NCBI GenBank assembly: GCA_045046905.1
Contig: JASFYU010000085.1
Coordinates: 1-7,452, forward strand
DNA length: 7,452 nt
Direction: 5' to 3'
Source of the DNA: JASFYU01 sp045046905
GTDB taxonomy: Bacteria; Bacteroidota; Bacteroidia; Flavobacteriales; Flavobacteriaceae
Position 1 is the stretch's first letter. Every line of letters begins with the position of its first letter. Positions 1 through 6,687 of this stretch are shown in pieces. The notes under the pieces were generated by a model. It had not been told where the DNA came from and searched no databases. It saw only the letters and a program-made list of their open reading frames with translations. Made by a program: the position numbers and the translations under genes.

Positions 1-39
1 GGCTTTTGTTAAATTATGGTTAATATAAGGGTGTACTTT

Positions 40-675
40 CTATTTGCCGAAAAGACCCCCTAGTAGTCCGCCTAAGCCTCCTTTTTTACTGCCTGACCCC
101 ATGACCATGCCAGCCACATCATCTAGAATGCTACCGTCACCGTCTGCATCGAGCAAAGTAGTTATTAGGCTTTGGTTTTGTTGCGGCTGCCCACCCAGTA
201 AGCCACCAAGTAGACTATTCATGCCACTGGCGTCGCTTATATTGCTTTGCTTGGTTTGTTTGCCGATAAAGCCCATTATTAGTGGTGCGGCTATTTTAAG
301 AATATTGGCAATAGAGCCGCTATCCATTCCTGATTTTTGGCTCAATGCATTTTCTACATTTCCTTGTTTATCTCCAAAAAGATGCCCTAAGATTCCGGCA
401 CCGTCATCCATAGCAGATTGGTCTACCCCGCCTCCGAAGAAACCACCTAGGTTATCTAAAATACTGCCGTCGTGTTTTGATGAAAGCGCATTCATAAGGC
501 CTTGCGCGCCCTGAGGAGAAGAGCTTACATTTTTCTTCATTGCACCCAATATCAAGGGCATGGCCATACTTAGTACACTTGAAGTGGCGCTCTCTTGCTG
601 GCCGGTCTGCCCAGCTACTCCGCTTATTAGTTGTTTGCCCATTGGGCTGCTTAGTAAATCTAATAATCCTGACAT
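40..675 (-). CDS. DUF937 domain protein of unknown function
   Basis: This 211-residue protein matches the style of the DUF937 family (small, Gly/Leu/Ser/Asp-rich bacterial proteins); its function is unknown. It opens with MSGLLDLLSSPMGKQLI and has no signal peptide or clear membrane helix, so it is probably cytoplasmic. Two copies of the same pattern can be seen. A hydrophobic segment (VLSMAMPLILG, about 34-44; ILKIAAPLIMG, about 125-135) is followed by an acidic DGSILD block (69-74 in HDGSILDNLGG; 180-185 in DADGDGSILDDVAG). The second block, with alternating Asp at 177-185, looks like a possible calcium loop, but that is inference. The tail is a Gly/Leu run ending GGLLGGLFGK. The start ATG at 673-675 is the natural family start. 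The gene lies 134 bp downstream of serA on the same strand, so it may be co-transcribed, but nothing in the sequence ties it to serine synthesis. Confidence 0.88.
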   Translation of the reverse strand: MSGLLDLLSSPMGKQLISGVAGQTGQQESATSSVLSMAMPLILGAMKKNVSSSPQGAQGLMNALSSKHDGSILDNLGGFFGGGVDQSAMDDGAGILGHLFGDKQGNVENALSQKSGMDSGSIANILKIAAPLIMGFIGKQTKQSNISDASGMNSLLGGLLGGQPQQNQSLITTLLDADGDGSILDDVAGMVMGSGSKKGGLGGLLGGLFGK

Positions 676-809
676 AGTGAATAGTGTTTTAATTTATCTT
701 GTAAGCTACAAAAAAAACTATGGTATCGCTGAGGATAGGATAATAAAAAACTTCTTGAAACCAACTATTCTCATTGCAGGTAATCGGATTATTGGCTTGA
801 ATTAAATTA

Positions 810-1760
810 TCATTTCAGCAGTTCGATAATCTGAGATGCCAGTTCATTGCCGATTCTATCTTGGGCCTCACCGGTCGCAGCTCCGATATGTGGTGTTAGT
901 GAAATGCTTGGGTGCATAAGTATTTTTATTTCAGGACTAGGCTCCGATTCAAAGACATCTAAGCCGGCAAAAGACACTTTTCTGCTTTCCAAGGCCTCTA
1001 CTAGTGCTACCTCGTCCAATACGCCGCCACGGGCTGCATTTACAATGCCGACCCCATTTTTCATAAGGTTGAACTCTTTTTTGCCGATGACATATTCTTT
1101 TTGAGCAGGAACATGAAGGGTAATGAAATCGGAAGTCTTTAAAACCTCTTCCTTTGAAATGCCGTCAAAATGAAAAGAAACGGACTGGCCGTCAAAAAAA
1201 GAGACTTCTACAGAAGCATCTTCGATGAATGGGTCAAAATAAACAACCTTCATTCCTATTCCTAAGGCCACTTTTGCCGTTGCCCGTCCTATTCTACCGA
1301 AACCGATGACGCCTAAGGTTTTTCCCCGTAACTCGGTTCCGCCGGCGTATGATTTTTTTAGCTGCTTAAATTTATTGTCACCGTCTAAGGGCATATTTCG
1401 ATTGGCCTCATGCAGAAAGCGCACGCCGCCAAAAAGATGTGCAAAGACCAACTCCGCAACCGATTCAGAGGATGCTGCAGGAGTGTTGATGACATGCAGG
1501 CCTTTTTCCTTGGCATAGGAAACGTCTATATTGTCCATGCCTACACCGCCACGACCGATTAATTTTAAGTTAGGGCAGTTGTCTATGATGTCTTTTCGAA
1601 CTTGAGTGGCGCTCCGCACAAGTATACCCGTCACTTGATTTTTATTAATATAATCTACCAATTGTTCTTGGGCTACGGTTGTAGTAGAGACTTCAAAACC
1701 TGCTTTTTCCAATGCGTTTACTCCTGATTTCGATATTCCGTCGTTTGCTAATATTTTCAT
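810..1760 (-). CDS. serA: D-3-phosphoglycerate dehydrogenase, short form (D-2-hydroxyacid dehydrogenase family)
   Basis: This 316-residue cytoplasmic enzyme is predicted to oxidise 3-phosphoglycerate to 3-phosphohydroxypyruvate with NAD, the first committed step of serine synthesis. The Rossmann nucleotide-binding motif GFGRIG lies at 153-158, with an acidic residue at the end of the second strand (D176 in YFDPF) that favours NAD over NADP. The family catalytic triad is intact: R244 in NAARGG, E273 in FESEP and H291 in TPHIGAAT. The substrate-side motifs VRSAT (48-52) and GRGGVGMDNID (69-79) are present. The protein ends soon after the catalytic domain, so it lacks the C-terminal ACT domain that gives serine feedback in the E. 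coli enzyme; this is the short (type III) architecture. Adjacent serC supports this role over other hydroxyacid dehydrogenases. The start ATG (1758-1760) follows an A-rich stretch with no Shine-Dalgarno sequence, as is usual in Bacteroidota. Confidence 0.9.
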   Translation of the reverse strand: MKILANDGISKSGVNALEKAGFEVSTTTVAQEQLVDYINKNQVTGILVRSATQVRKDIIDNCPNLKLIGRGGVGMDNIDVSYAKEKGLHVINTPAASSESVAELVFAHLFGGVRFLHEANRNMPLDGDNKFKQLKKSYAGGTELRGKTLGVIGFGRIGRATAKVALGIGMKVVYFDPFIEDASVEVSFFDGQSVSFHFDGISKEEVLKTSDFITLHVPAQKEYVIGKKEFNLMKNGVGIVNAARGGVLDEVALVEALESRKVSFAGLDVFESEPSPEIKILMHPSISLTPHIGAATGEAQDRIGNELASQIIELLK

Positions 1761-1907
1761 TTTTAAGTTGCTTTGTTAATAGTTGAACTCATCTTGATTT
1801 TTTCTTTTGCCTGCAAACTTTACATTTTGCCTTCTGGTTTTATCATTTTCTTGCATCGTGGTGCTGCTATGCTCCTCAAAAACATCATTAGTAAAGCGCA
1901 AAAGCCA

Positions 1908-1927
1908 TTATTTTCGGCCGAAAATAA
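1908..1927. repeat. Perfect 20-bp palindrome in the serC-serA spacer
   Basis: TTATTTTCGGCCGAAAATAA reads the same on both strands, with 10-bp half-sites and no spacer. It lies 62 bp beyond the serC stop codon and about 147 bp upstream of the serA start. As RNA it could fold into an 8-bp stem with a GGCC loop. Neither strand has a clean U-tract right after it, so a classical terminator is doubtful. A dimeric regulator site for serA, or an RNA processing or stability hairpin after serC, are both possible. The palindrome is seen directly; any role is inference. Confidence 0.5.
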
Positions 1928-1989
1928 AAAGTTAAAACAACTTTCTTGATGTTATATAATGTCTGTCAGTGGCTGATTATCAATTTAGG

Positions 1990-3054
1990 TTATCCTTTTC
2001 GTTCCATTTCGCTCATGACATCTACCAAGGTGCCAACGCTCTCTAATGAAAGTGCATTGTACATCGAAGCGCGATAGCCACCTACCGATCGGTGGCCGTT
2101 AAGGCCGTTTACACCTGCCTCTTTCAGTAAGCCATCAAAGGTGTCTTTTAAACTATCATCAGTAAGATTAAAGGTTGCATTCATATTAGAGCGATCCTCT
2201 TTTTTAGCAAAGCCACTAAAAACAGGGTTCAGGTCGATTTCAGAATATAGCAATTGCGCCTTTTTGTCATTGATTTCTTCAATAGCACTTATGCCTCCCA
2301 GGTCTTTCAACCATTCTAGGGTCAACATAGAAACGTAGACCGGAAAAACTGGAGGGGTGTTGTACATGCTGTCTTTTGAGATATGTACCTTGTAATCTAG
2401 CATTGAAGGTATTTTTCTAGTGACCTTGCCCAAAATATCTTCTTTAACCACAACAAGTGTTGTTCCTGCTGGGCCCATGTTTTTTTGTGCCCCTGCATAG
2501 ATTAGGTCAAATTTTTCGAAATCAAGTTGTCTCGAGAAAATATCGGAGCTCATATCGCATACTAAAGGGACATTGGTCGATGGAAACTTTTTGAATTGTG
2601 TTCCGAAAATGGTATTGTTCGAGGTCAGGTGTAGATAATCGAGATCCTTTGGTATGCTGTAGCCCTTGGGAATATAATTGAAATTTTCATCTTTTGAAGA
2701 ACCAACTTCTATTACCTCTCCTGCGATTCTAGCCTCCTTAATGGCCTTGTCGCTCCAAGCACCCGTATTTAAATACCCTGCCTTGGTTTCTAATAGGTTA
2801 TAGGCTACCATTATAAATTCGAGACTGGCACCACCCTGAAGAAAAAGTGCTTTATACCCTTTTCCTTCAAGACCTAAAAGTTCAAGAGCCAAAGACCTAG
2901 CATTCTCCATTACCGCTACAAAATCTTTACTACGATGCGAAATTTCTATCAACGATAGTCCAGAACCATTAAAATCCATCACGGCTTCAGAGGCTTGTAA
3001 GAGAACCTCTTGGGGCAAGATACAAGGGCCGGCACTAAAATTATGTTTCTTCAT
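1990..3054 (-). CDS. serC: Phosphoserine aminotransferase (3-phosphoserine/phosphohydroxythreonine transaminase)
   Basis: This PLP enzyme of 354 residues is predicted to transfer an amino group from glutamate to 3-phosphohydroxypyruvate, giving phosphoserine. It is the second step of serine synthesis and in many bacteria also serves pyridoxal phosphate synthesis. Family landmarks are intact: the start KHNFSAGPCILP, the phosphate/substrate motif ISHRSK (38-43, R41), QGGAS (73-77), the PLP-stacking W100, TSNNTIFGTQF (144-154), D167 contacting the pyridine nitrogen, and the PLP lysine K191 in GAQKNMGPAG. The C-terminal substrate motif HRSVGGYRAS (321-330) follows. The reading frame stays open 39 codons further upstream, to a TTG at 3171. 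I chose the ATG at 3052-3054 because the family begins MKKHNFSAGP and the upstream bases are A-rich. The product of downstream serA supplies its substrate. Confidence 0.94.
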   Translation of the reverse strand: MKKHNFSAGPCILPQEVLLQASEAVMDFNGSGLSLIEISHRSKDFVAVMENARSLALELLGLEGKGYKALFLQGGASLEFIMVAYNLLETKAGYLNTGAWSDKAIKEARIAGEVIEVGSSKDENFNYIPKGYSIPKDLDYLHLTSNNTIFGTQFKKFPSTNVPLVCDMSSDIFSRQLDFEKFDLIYAGAQKNMGPAGTTLVVVKEDILGKVTRKIPSMLDYKVHISKDSMYNTPPVFPVYVSMLTLEWLKDLGGISAIEEINDKKAQLLYSEIDLNPVFSGFAKKEDRSNMNATFNLTDDSLKDTFDGLLKEAGVNGLNGHRSVGGYRASMYNALSLESVGTLVDVMSEMERKG

Positions 3055-3212
3055 ATTTATATTGAATTTATTCCCACCAGTGGGTTTAATGCTTTTCCGA
3101 ATACTCAGAGCTGCATCTATAATGTTAAACTTCTTTCTTTTTAATGTCTTGTGAGTCTGCCTTGCCATCAAATCAGCTTGCTCAGGGGCAGTTTATTCCA
3201 AAAATTTATTGT

Positions 3213-3258
3213 TGCTATTTCAAGATGCTAAAGGTCATAAAATTATGGGGAAATAGCA
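3213..3258. repeat. 9-bp inverted repeat with 28-nt spacer between acyl-CoA reductase and serC
   Basis: TGCTATTTC (3213-3221) is repeated in inverse as GAAATAGCA (3250-3258). The spacer contains a smaller dyad, CATAA/TTATG (3236-3247). The element lies 22 bp after the reductase stop codon and about 160 bp before the serC start, where a minus-strand transcript would pass. It could be a transcript-end hairpin or a regulator site upstream of serC. There is no immediate U-tract, so I do not call it a terminator. Confidence 0.3.
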
Positions 3259-3280
3259 CCAATGAAAACAACTTATTCTC

Positions 3281-4321
3281 TTATGTTCTTAACAGGAAAT
3301 GAACAGTATCTATTCCGTCGGAATAATCGAATAAAGAAGGTTTTTGTGTTTGTCCAAAAGACAGCTCATTCTCTATAACACCATCAGAAACTATACATTG
3401 TAATTTGTCAGAATCGCTGTTCAGGCGTTTTTTTAGTTCGGGAAGGCTTGCGTAGTATCCGTAGAATAATGATGCTATGGGCGATGCGTAGCTTTCGTCT
3501 TCCTTGAGAATCAAAAATCCGTTATCGAGAATCTTGAATTCAGACATAAGATAAACGGCCTTGTTGTAATCGTAGTTGTTCGCGTACTTCTTTTGATCAA
3601 TCATAGCGCGATAGGTATAGATAGCTTTAAAAAACAAATCGAAATCATACCCTTTCGGAACAAATATTTTTGATACGCTTCTACATCCCAATCCGTAATA
3701 CCGGAAAACATCTTCGCCCAAAGCCTTTAGTTGCTCTGGAGTTTCCTTGCCGGTAAGTACGGCAATTGAATTTCGGTTTTTTCGTATAATATTCGGATAC
3801 TTTCCAAAATAGTGTTCAAAATAACGAGCGGTATTATTGCTTCCCGTGGCGATAACACCATCAAAGCCTTCCATCTTGCCCTCTGAAAAATGAATTTTAT
3901 CTTTAAATATAGGTTCAACTGATGTCAGATAATCAGCTATAAATGAAATCAATACATTATCATTTGAAGAGCGTTTAATCAATATATTATTGCCCGTAAT
4001 CAAGACCGAAAGAAAATCATGAAACCCTACGAGGGGAATATTCCCCGCCATAATCAAGGCTACGGTTTTTTCATTGTTTTGATTCAAATCATACTTGGAA
4101 AGCCAGTGGCTCAAAGTTTTTTCTGTCAATAATTCGCCCCAACTTCGTAATGCAAATAGGATGTTGTCTTCGGTAAACCAACCATTTTTATGGCCTGCCA
4201 GTTCAATCTTGTCATTTAATCTTTGCGACCAATGATCTTCTTTTGTGTTCGAATTGCAGAAATCACGAAGAAAGCTTCCAAGTTTAACGAAAGCAATAAA
4301 TGTTCTACGATGGTCGTTCAT
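3281..4321 (-). CDS. Short LuxC-type acyl-CoA reductase
   Basis: This 346-residue protein resembles the LuxC acyl-CoA reductase family of the aldehyde dehydrogenase superfamily, which reduces activated fatty acyl groups to aldehydes with NADPH through a cysteine thioester. Visible landmarks are the cofactor-domain motif MAGNIPLVGFHD (91-102), IKRSS (115-119), the glycine motif VIATGSNNTARYFEHYF (156-172) and the probable catalytic cysteine C213 in YYGLGCRSVSKIFVP. It is clearly shorter than Vibrio LuxC (about 480 residues). In flavobacteria such short copies occur without luciferase genes, and their true substrate is not established. The frame is open to a TTG at 4331-4333, but I chose the ATG at 4319-4321. 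It starts MNDHRRTFIAFVKLGSFL and sits about 44 bp after a predicted transcription start. It diverges from the ferredoxin gene. Family assignment is firm; substrate and role are inference. Confidence 0.87.
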   Translation of the reverse strand: MNDHRRTFIAFVKLGSFLRDFCNSNTKEDHWSQRLNDKIELAGHKNGWFTEDNILFALRSWGELLTEKTLSHWLSKYDLNQNNEKTVALIMAGNIPLVGFHDFLSVLITGNNILIKRSSNDNVLISFIADYLTSVEPIFKDKIHFSEGKMEGFDGVIATGSNNTARYFEHYFGKYPNIIRKNRNSIAVLTGKETPEQLKALGEDVFRYYGLGCRSVSKIFVPKGYDFDLFFKAIYTYRAMIDQKKYANNYDYNKAVYLMSEFKILDNGFLILKEDESYASPIASLFYGYYASLPELKKRLNSDSDKLQCIVSDGVIENELSFGQTQKPSLFDYSDGIDTVHFLLRT

Positions 4322-4324
4322 ATA

Positions 4325-4356
4325 TTTGTTCAAAATTGTATTTCACTTTACCTTTG
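4325..4356 (+). promoter_or_regulatory. Predicted Bacteroidota promoter reading toward the ferredoxin gene
   Basis: A TTTG at 4325-4328 (-33 element) and TACCTTTG at 4349-4356 (-7 element, consensus TAnnTTTG) are separated by 20 bp, which is the normal spacing. Transcription would begin near 4362 and leave a leader of about 225 nt before the ferredoxin ATG at 4587. A weaker -7-like AAATTTTG at 4528-4535 would give a shorter leader. Confidence 0.55.
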
Positions 4357-4370
4357 CAATAGGTTGCTTG

Positions 4371-4378
4371 CAAAAGTA
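4371..4378 (-). promoter_or_regulatory. Predicted -7 box for the acyl-CoA reductase gene
   Basis: On the minus strand this reads TACTTTTG, a full match to the Bacteroidota -7 consensus TAnnTTTG. It is followed by GCAA, as in the opposing promoter. Transcription would start near 4365, giving a leader of about 44 nt before the ATG at 4321. No good TTTG -33 element is visible at the expected distance (around 4398-4405), so the call rests on the -7 box and position. It faces the plus-strand promoter head-on. Confidence 0.45.
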
Positions 4379-4586
4379 AGGATGATGTGCTTTATTTGGC
4401 ATTGAACTTATTTAAACTTTTTAGGTTTAAGCGAAATATAATGCTTTTGTTCTCTATTGGAGTGTTTTCTGAATAGCATAGCCATAGCTAAAGTGCGAAA
4501 AAAAGACATAATTAGAGGATGAAATTGAAATTTTGCAGCAAATGTAAGAAGCTCAAATGAGTTCATTAATATGAGAAAAGAATATT

Positions 4587-4940
4587 ATGGCAATAATAAT
4601 AACAGATGAATGTATAAATTGTGGGGCCTGTGAACCGGAATGCCCAAATACCGCAATTTATGAAGGTGCCGATGAATGGCAGTATGCTGACGGAACATCT
4701 TTGAAAGGCGATATTGTTTTGACTGATGGAAAAGCTGTAAATGCCGAGGAGGTGCAAGAGCCTGTTAGTGATGAGGTGTATTATATAGTGCCCGACAAAT
4801 GTACCGAATGCGTGGGTTTTCATGAAGAACCACAATGTGCGGCCGTTTGCCCTGTTGATTGCTGTATTCCTGATGATGATCATGTAGAATCAGAGGAAAC
4901 CTTGTTAGGAAAGCAAAAATTCATGCATCCTGAGGAATAA
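4587..4940 (+). CDS. Dicluster [4Fe-4S] ferredoxin
   Basis: This small acidic electron carrier has 117 residues and two cluster motifs. The first is C9-x2-C12-x2-C15-x3-C19-P in DECINCGACEPECP. The second is C72-x2-C75-x8-C84-x3-C88-P, running from KCTEC to VCPVDC. The eight-residue loop between C75 and C84 is typical of Allochromatium/YfhL-type 2[4Fe-4S] ferredoxins, where each motif donates its last cysteine to the other cluster. Two further cysteines, C92 and C93, follow. About 52 residues separate the motifs, including an acidic insert at roughly 26-66 that classical 8Fe ferredoxins lack. There is no signal peptide, so it acts in the cytoplasm. The start MAIIITDEC is canonical for the family. 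The redox partners are unknown. The divergent acyl-CoA reductase is a candidate partner by position only, since that family normally uses NADPH. Confidence 0.93.
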   Translation: MAIIITDECINCGACEPECPNTAIYEGADEWQYADGTSLKGDIVLTDGKAVNAEEVQEPVSDEVYYIVPDKCTECVGFHEEPQCAAVCPVDCCIPDDDHVESEETLLGKQKFMHPEE

Positions 4941-5436
4941 GCTTGTAAGATGGAGGGGCCATTAGCTTCGATAATGAATTTAAAGCTCAGTGTTCTAAAA
5001 AAGAACCTTCTATGCGTTCTATTCCTACTCGTTTGTAATAAACGGACACAAATAAGCCAAGCTATATACATCATTAGAAGCGGTCTCAGTCTAGAGAATA
5101 AAACCACTTCGACCCAAAGGTACAGAGCACTAAATAGAAATTCTCTTTGTATTTCGATGCCGTTTCAATACTAATTTATTTGCCATCACTTGTTCGCACT
5201 CATAGACAGCGCAGAAATCAAAGCTCTAAAATCTATAGCTTGTATTGGGTATTCGCCTTAGGATTGGGTGGGCTTCTTTAGGCATTCAAAGACACAAAAA
5301 AATAACTTTTTAGATTCCCTCTTTTGTTTCTAGCATTTTGTCCTATACATGTAAAAGGTAAAAACTATCTTTGCAGCCGAATTAAAAAAAAACCGACGTC
5401 AAGTATCTACCGTCTAGCATCTAATATCTTAACTAA
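4941..5436. other. 496-bp spacer without a convincing gene
   Basis: Between the ferredoxin and ychF I find no recognisable gene, tRNA or strong terminator. A 74-codon plus-strand open frame (4950-5174; inner ATG at 4974) encodes a basic N-terminus and a hydrophobic run LLCVLFLLVC. It has no proper lipobox, no family resemblance and no promoter, so I do not call it. The stretch contains a weak GTTCT/AGAAC hairpin (4992-5006) and a repeated ATTGGGT (5244-5250, 5265-5271). It ends with the ychF promoter. Confidence 0.6.
5337..5373 (+). promoter_or_regulatory. Predicted Bacteroidota promoter for ychF
   Basis: TATCTTTG at 5366-5373 is a full match to the TAnnTTTG -7 consensus and is followed by the common GCAGCC context. 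The nearest TTTG (5337-5340) lies 25 bp upstream, slightly farther than usual, so the -33 element is uncertain. Transcription would start near 5379, with a leader of about 58 nt before the ychF ATG. Confidence 0.55.
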
Positions 5437-6531
5437 ATGAAAGCAGGTATCGTAGGATTGCCAAATGTGGGAAAGTCCACTCTATTTAATTGTTTGTCAA
5501 ACGCAAAGGCGCAAAGTGCAAACTTTCCATTTTGTACTATTGAGCCCAATATCGGCGTGGTCAATGTGCCTGATGTAAGACTCGAAAAATTGGAAGAATT
5601 GGTAGATCCTGAACGGGTCTTGCCAGCTACTGTTGAAATCGTAGATATTGCGGGCTTGGTCAAAGGAGCAAGCAAGGGAGAAGGTTTAGGTAACCAGTTC
5701 TTGGGTAATATTCGTGAGACTGATGCTATTCTTCATGTGTTGCGCTGCTTCGATGATGATAATATAGTTCACGTAGATGGTTCAGTAGATCCCATTCGAG
5801 ATAAGGAAACCATTGATATGGAGCTTCAGTTGAAAGATTTGGAGACTGTTGATAAAAAATTCGATAAGGTAAAGCGTGCCGCTAAAACAGGAAATAAAGA
5901 AGCCCAAAAAGAAGAGGCTGTGCTTTCAAAAGTAAAAACAGGCCTGGAGGCCGGAATTTCAGTTCGTGCTATTGAAATCAGTGAGGAGGACCGTAAGGAG
6001 TATGTGGGGCCATTACAGTTTATTACCGATAAGCCTGTCATGTATGTCTGTAATGTAGATGAGGAATCGGCAGCATCGGGCAATGCTTATGTAGATGCTG
6101 TAAAAGCGGCCGTGGCCGATGAAAATGCCGAGGTTGTTGTTCTTGCCGTTGGTACCGAAGCCGATATCACTGAATTAGATACCTACGAAGAGCGCCAAAT
6201 GTTCTTAGAAGATTTGGGTTTAAATGAACCCGGTTCGGCCAAATTGATACGTAGCGCATATAAACTATTGAAATTAGAAACCTATTTCACTGCTGGTGTC
6301 AAAGAAGTTCGTGCATGGACGATTCATGTAGGGGCTACCGCTCCACAAGCGGCCGGTGTTATTCATACCGACTTTGAGAAAGGCTTTATTCGCGCCGAAG
6401 TCATTTCATATAATGACTATGTGAGTTTTGGTAGCGAGGCCAAAGTAAAAGAGGCCGGAAAAATGAGGGTAGAAGGCAAGGAGTACATTGTAAAAGATGG
6501 CGATGTAATGCATTTTAGGTTTAATGTGTAA
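5437..6531 (+). CDS. ychF: Redox-regulated P-loop ATPase YchF (OLA1/Obg-like family)
   Basis: This full-length 364-residue cytoplasmic protein belongs to the universal YchF/OLA1 family, which binds ribosomes and has been linked to stress and translation control. The P-loop GLPNVGKST is at 7-15. A threonine in the switch region lies in FPFCTIEPN (T34), and the G3 motif DIAGLVKGASKGEGLGNQFL begins at D70. The usual GTPase base-recognition motif NKxD is replaced by NVDE (206-209), the family signature that shifts preference from GTP to ATP. A helical segment (about 125-190) follows, and a C-terminal TGS domain occupies about 280-362, including AWTIHVGATAPQAAGVIHTDFEKGFIRAEV. The start ATG gives the canonical MKAGIVGLPN and is preceded by an A/T-rich stretch and a clear -7 box. 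Nothing appears truncated or unusual. Confidence 0.97.
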   Translation: MKAGIVGLPNVGKSTLFNCLSNAKAQSANFPFCTIEPNIGVVNVPDVRLEKLEELVDPERVLPATVEIVDIAGLVKGASKGEGLGNQFLGNIRETDAILHVLRCFDDDNIVHVDGSVDPIRDKETIDMELQLKDLETVDKKFDKVKRAAKTGNKEAQKEEAVLSKVKTGLEAGISVRAIEISEEDRKEYVGPLQFITDKPVMYVCNVDEESAASGNAYVDAVKAAVADENAEVVVLAVGTEADITELDTYEERQMFLEDLGLNEPGSAKLIRSAYKLLKLETYFTAGVKEVRAWTIHVGATAPQAAGVIHTDFEKGFIRAEVISYNDYVSFGSEAKVKEAGKMRVEGKEYIVKDGDVMHFRFNV

Positions 6532-6652
6532 CACTATTGATGCGAAATTTTAGAGATGTCCTTTTTCTAAAAGCAATTATACCCAAGGGTAAGGAGGCTT
6601 GATTTGTTGCGCAATTCAAGTCATTGAGCATCGTAATTATCTATACGTACTG

Positions 6653-6683
6653 TTTATTTTTTCTGAAGTAGCCTCTAAATTTG
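6653..6683 (+). promoter_or_regulatory. Possible promoter overlapping the EamA transporter start
   Basis: TAAATTTG at 6676-6683 matches the TAnnTTTG -7 consensus. A TTTA, one mismatch from TTTG, lies 19 bp upstream at 6653-6656. The predicted transcription start falls at or just after the ATG at 6688. Either the transcript is nearly leaderless or translation begins at the in-frame ATG at 6721. Confidence 0.35.
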
Positions 6684-6687
6684 CTGA

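Noticed and set aside
44..514. Long plus-strand open frame of 156 codons
   Set aside because: It lies antisense to the DUF937 gene, is proline-rich only as a shadow of that gene's Gly/Ser codons, and has no family resemblance.
781..791. TAATC-G-GATTA dyad between serA and the DUF937 gene
   Set aside because: It is short and without other support; likely chance.
3055..3171. N-terminal extension of SerC to the TTG/ATG at 3171/3168
   Set aside because: The family begins MKKHNFSAGP at 3054. The extension is basic and unlike SerC, and the initiation context at 3054 is better.
3281..4333. TTG start for the acyl-CoA reductase at 4331-4333
   Set aside because: The ATG four codons further in is a better start codon, and the extra residues add no conserved sequence.
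4566..4883. Minus-strand open frame over the ferredoxin
   Set aside because: It is antisense to a clearly identified ferredoxin with intact cysteine motifs; the frame is a by-product.
4950..5174. 74-codon plus-strand frame with a hydrophobic N-terminus
   Set aside because: There is no lipobox, no recognisable family and no promoter, and the composition after the hydrophobic run looks random. It is kept only as a note in the spacer entry.
6548..6572. TTTTAGA/TCTAAAA hairpin after ychF
   Set aside because: It is a seven-base A/T-rich stem with an 11-nt loop and no U-tract; too weak to call a terminator.
6580..6591. TACCC-AA-GGGTA dyad in the ychF-transporter spacer
   Set aside because: Five-base arms with a two-base centre are expected by chance at this scale, and the loop is too small for a stable hairpin.
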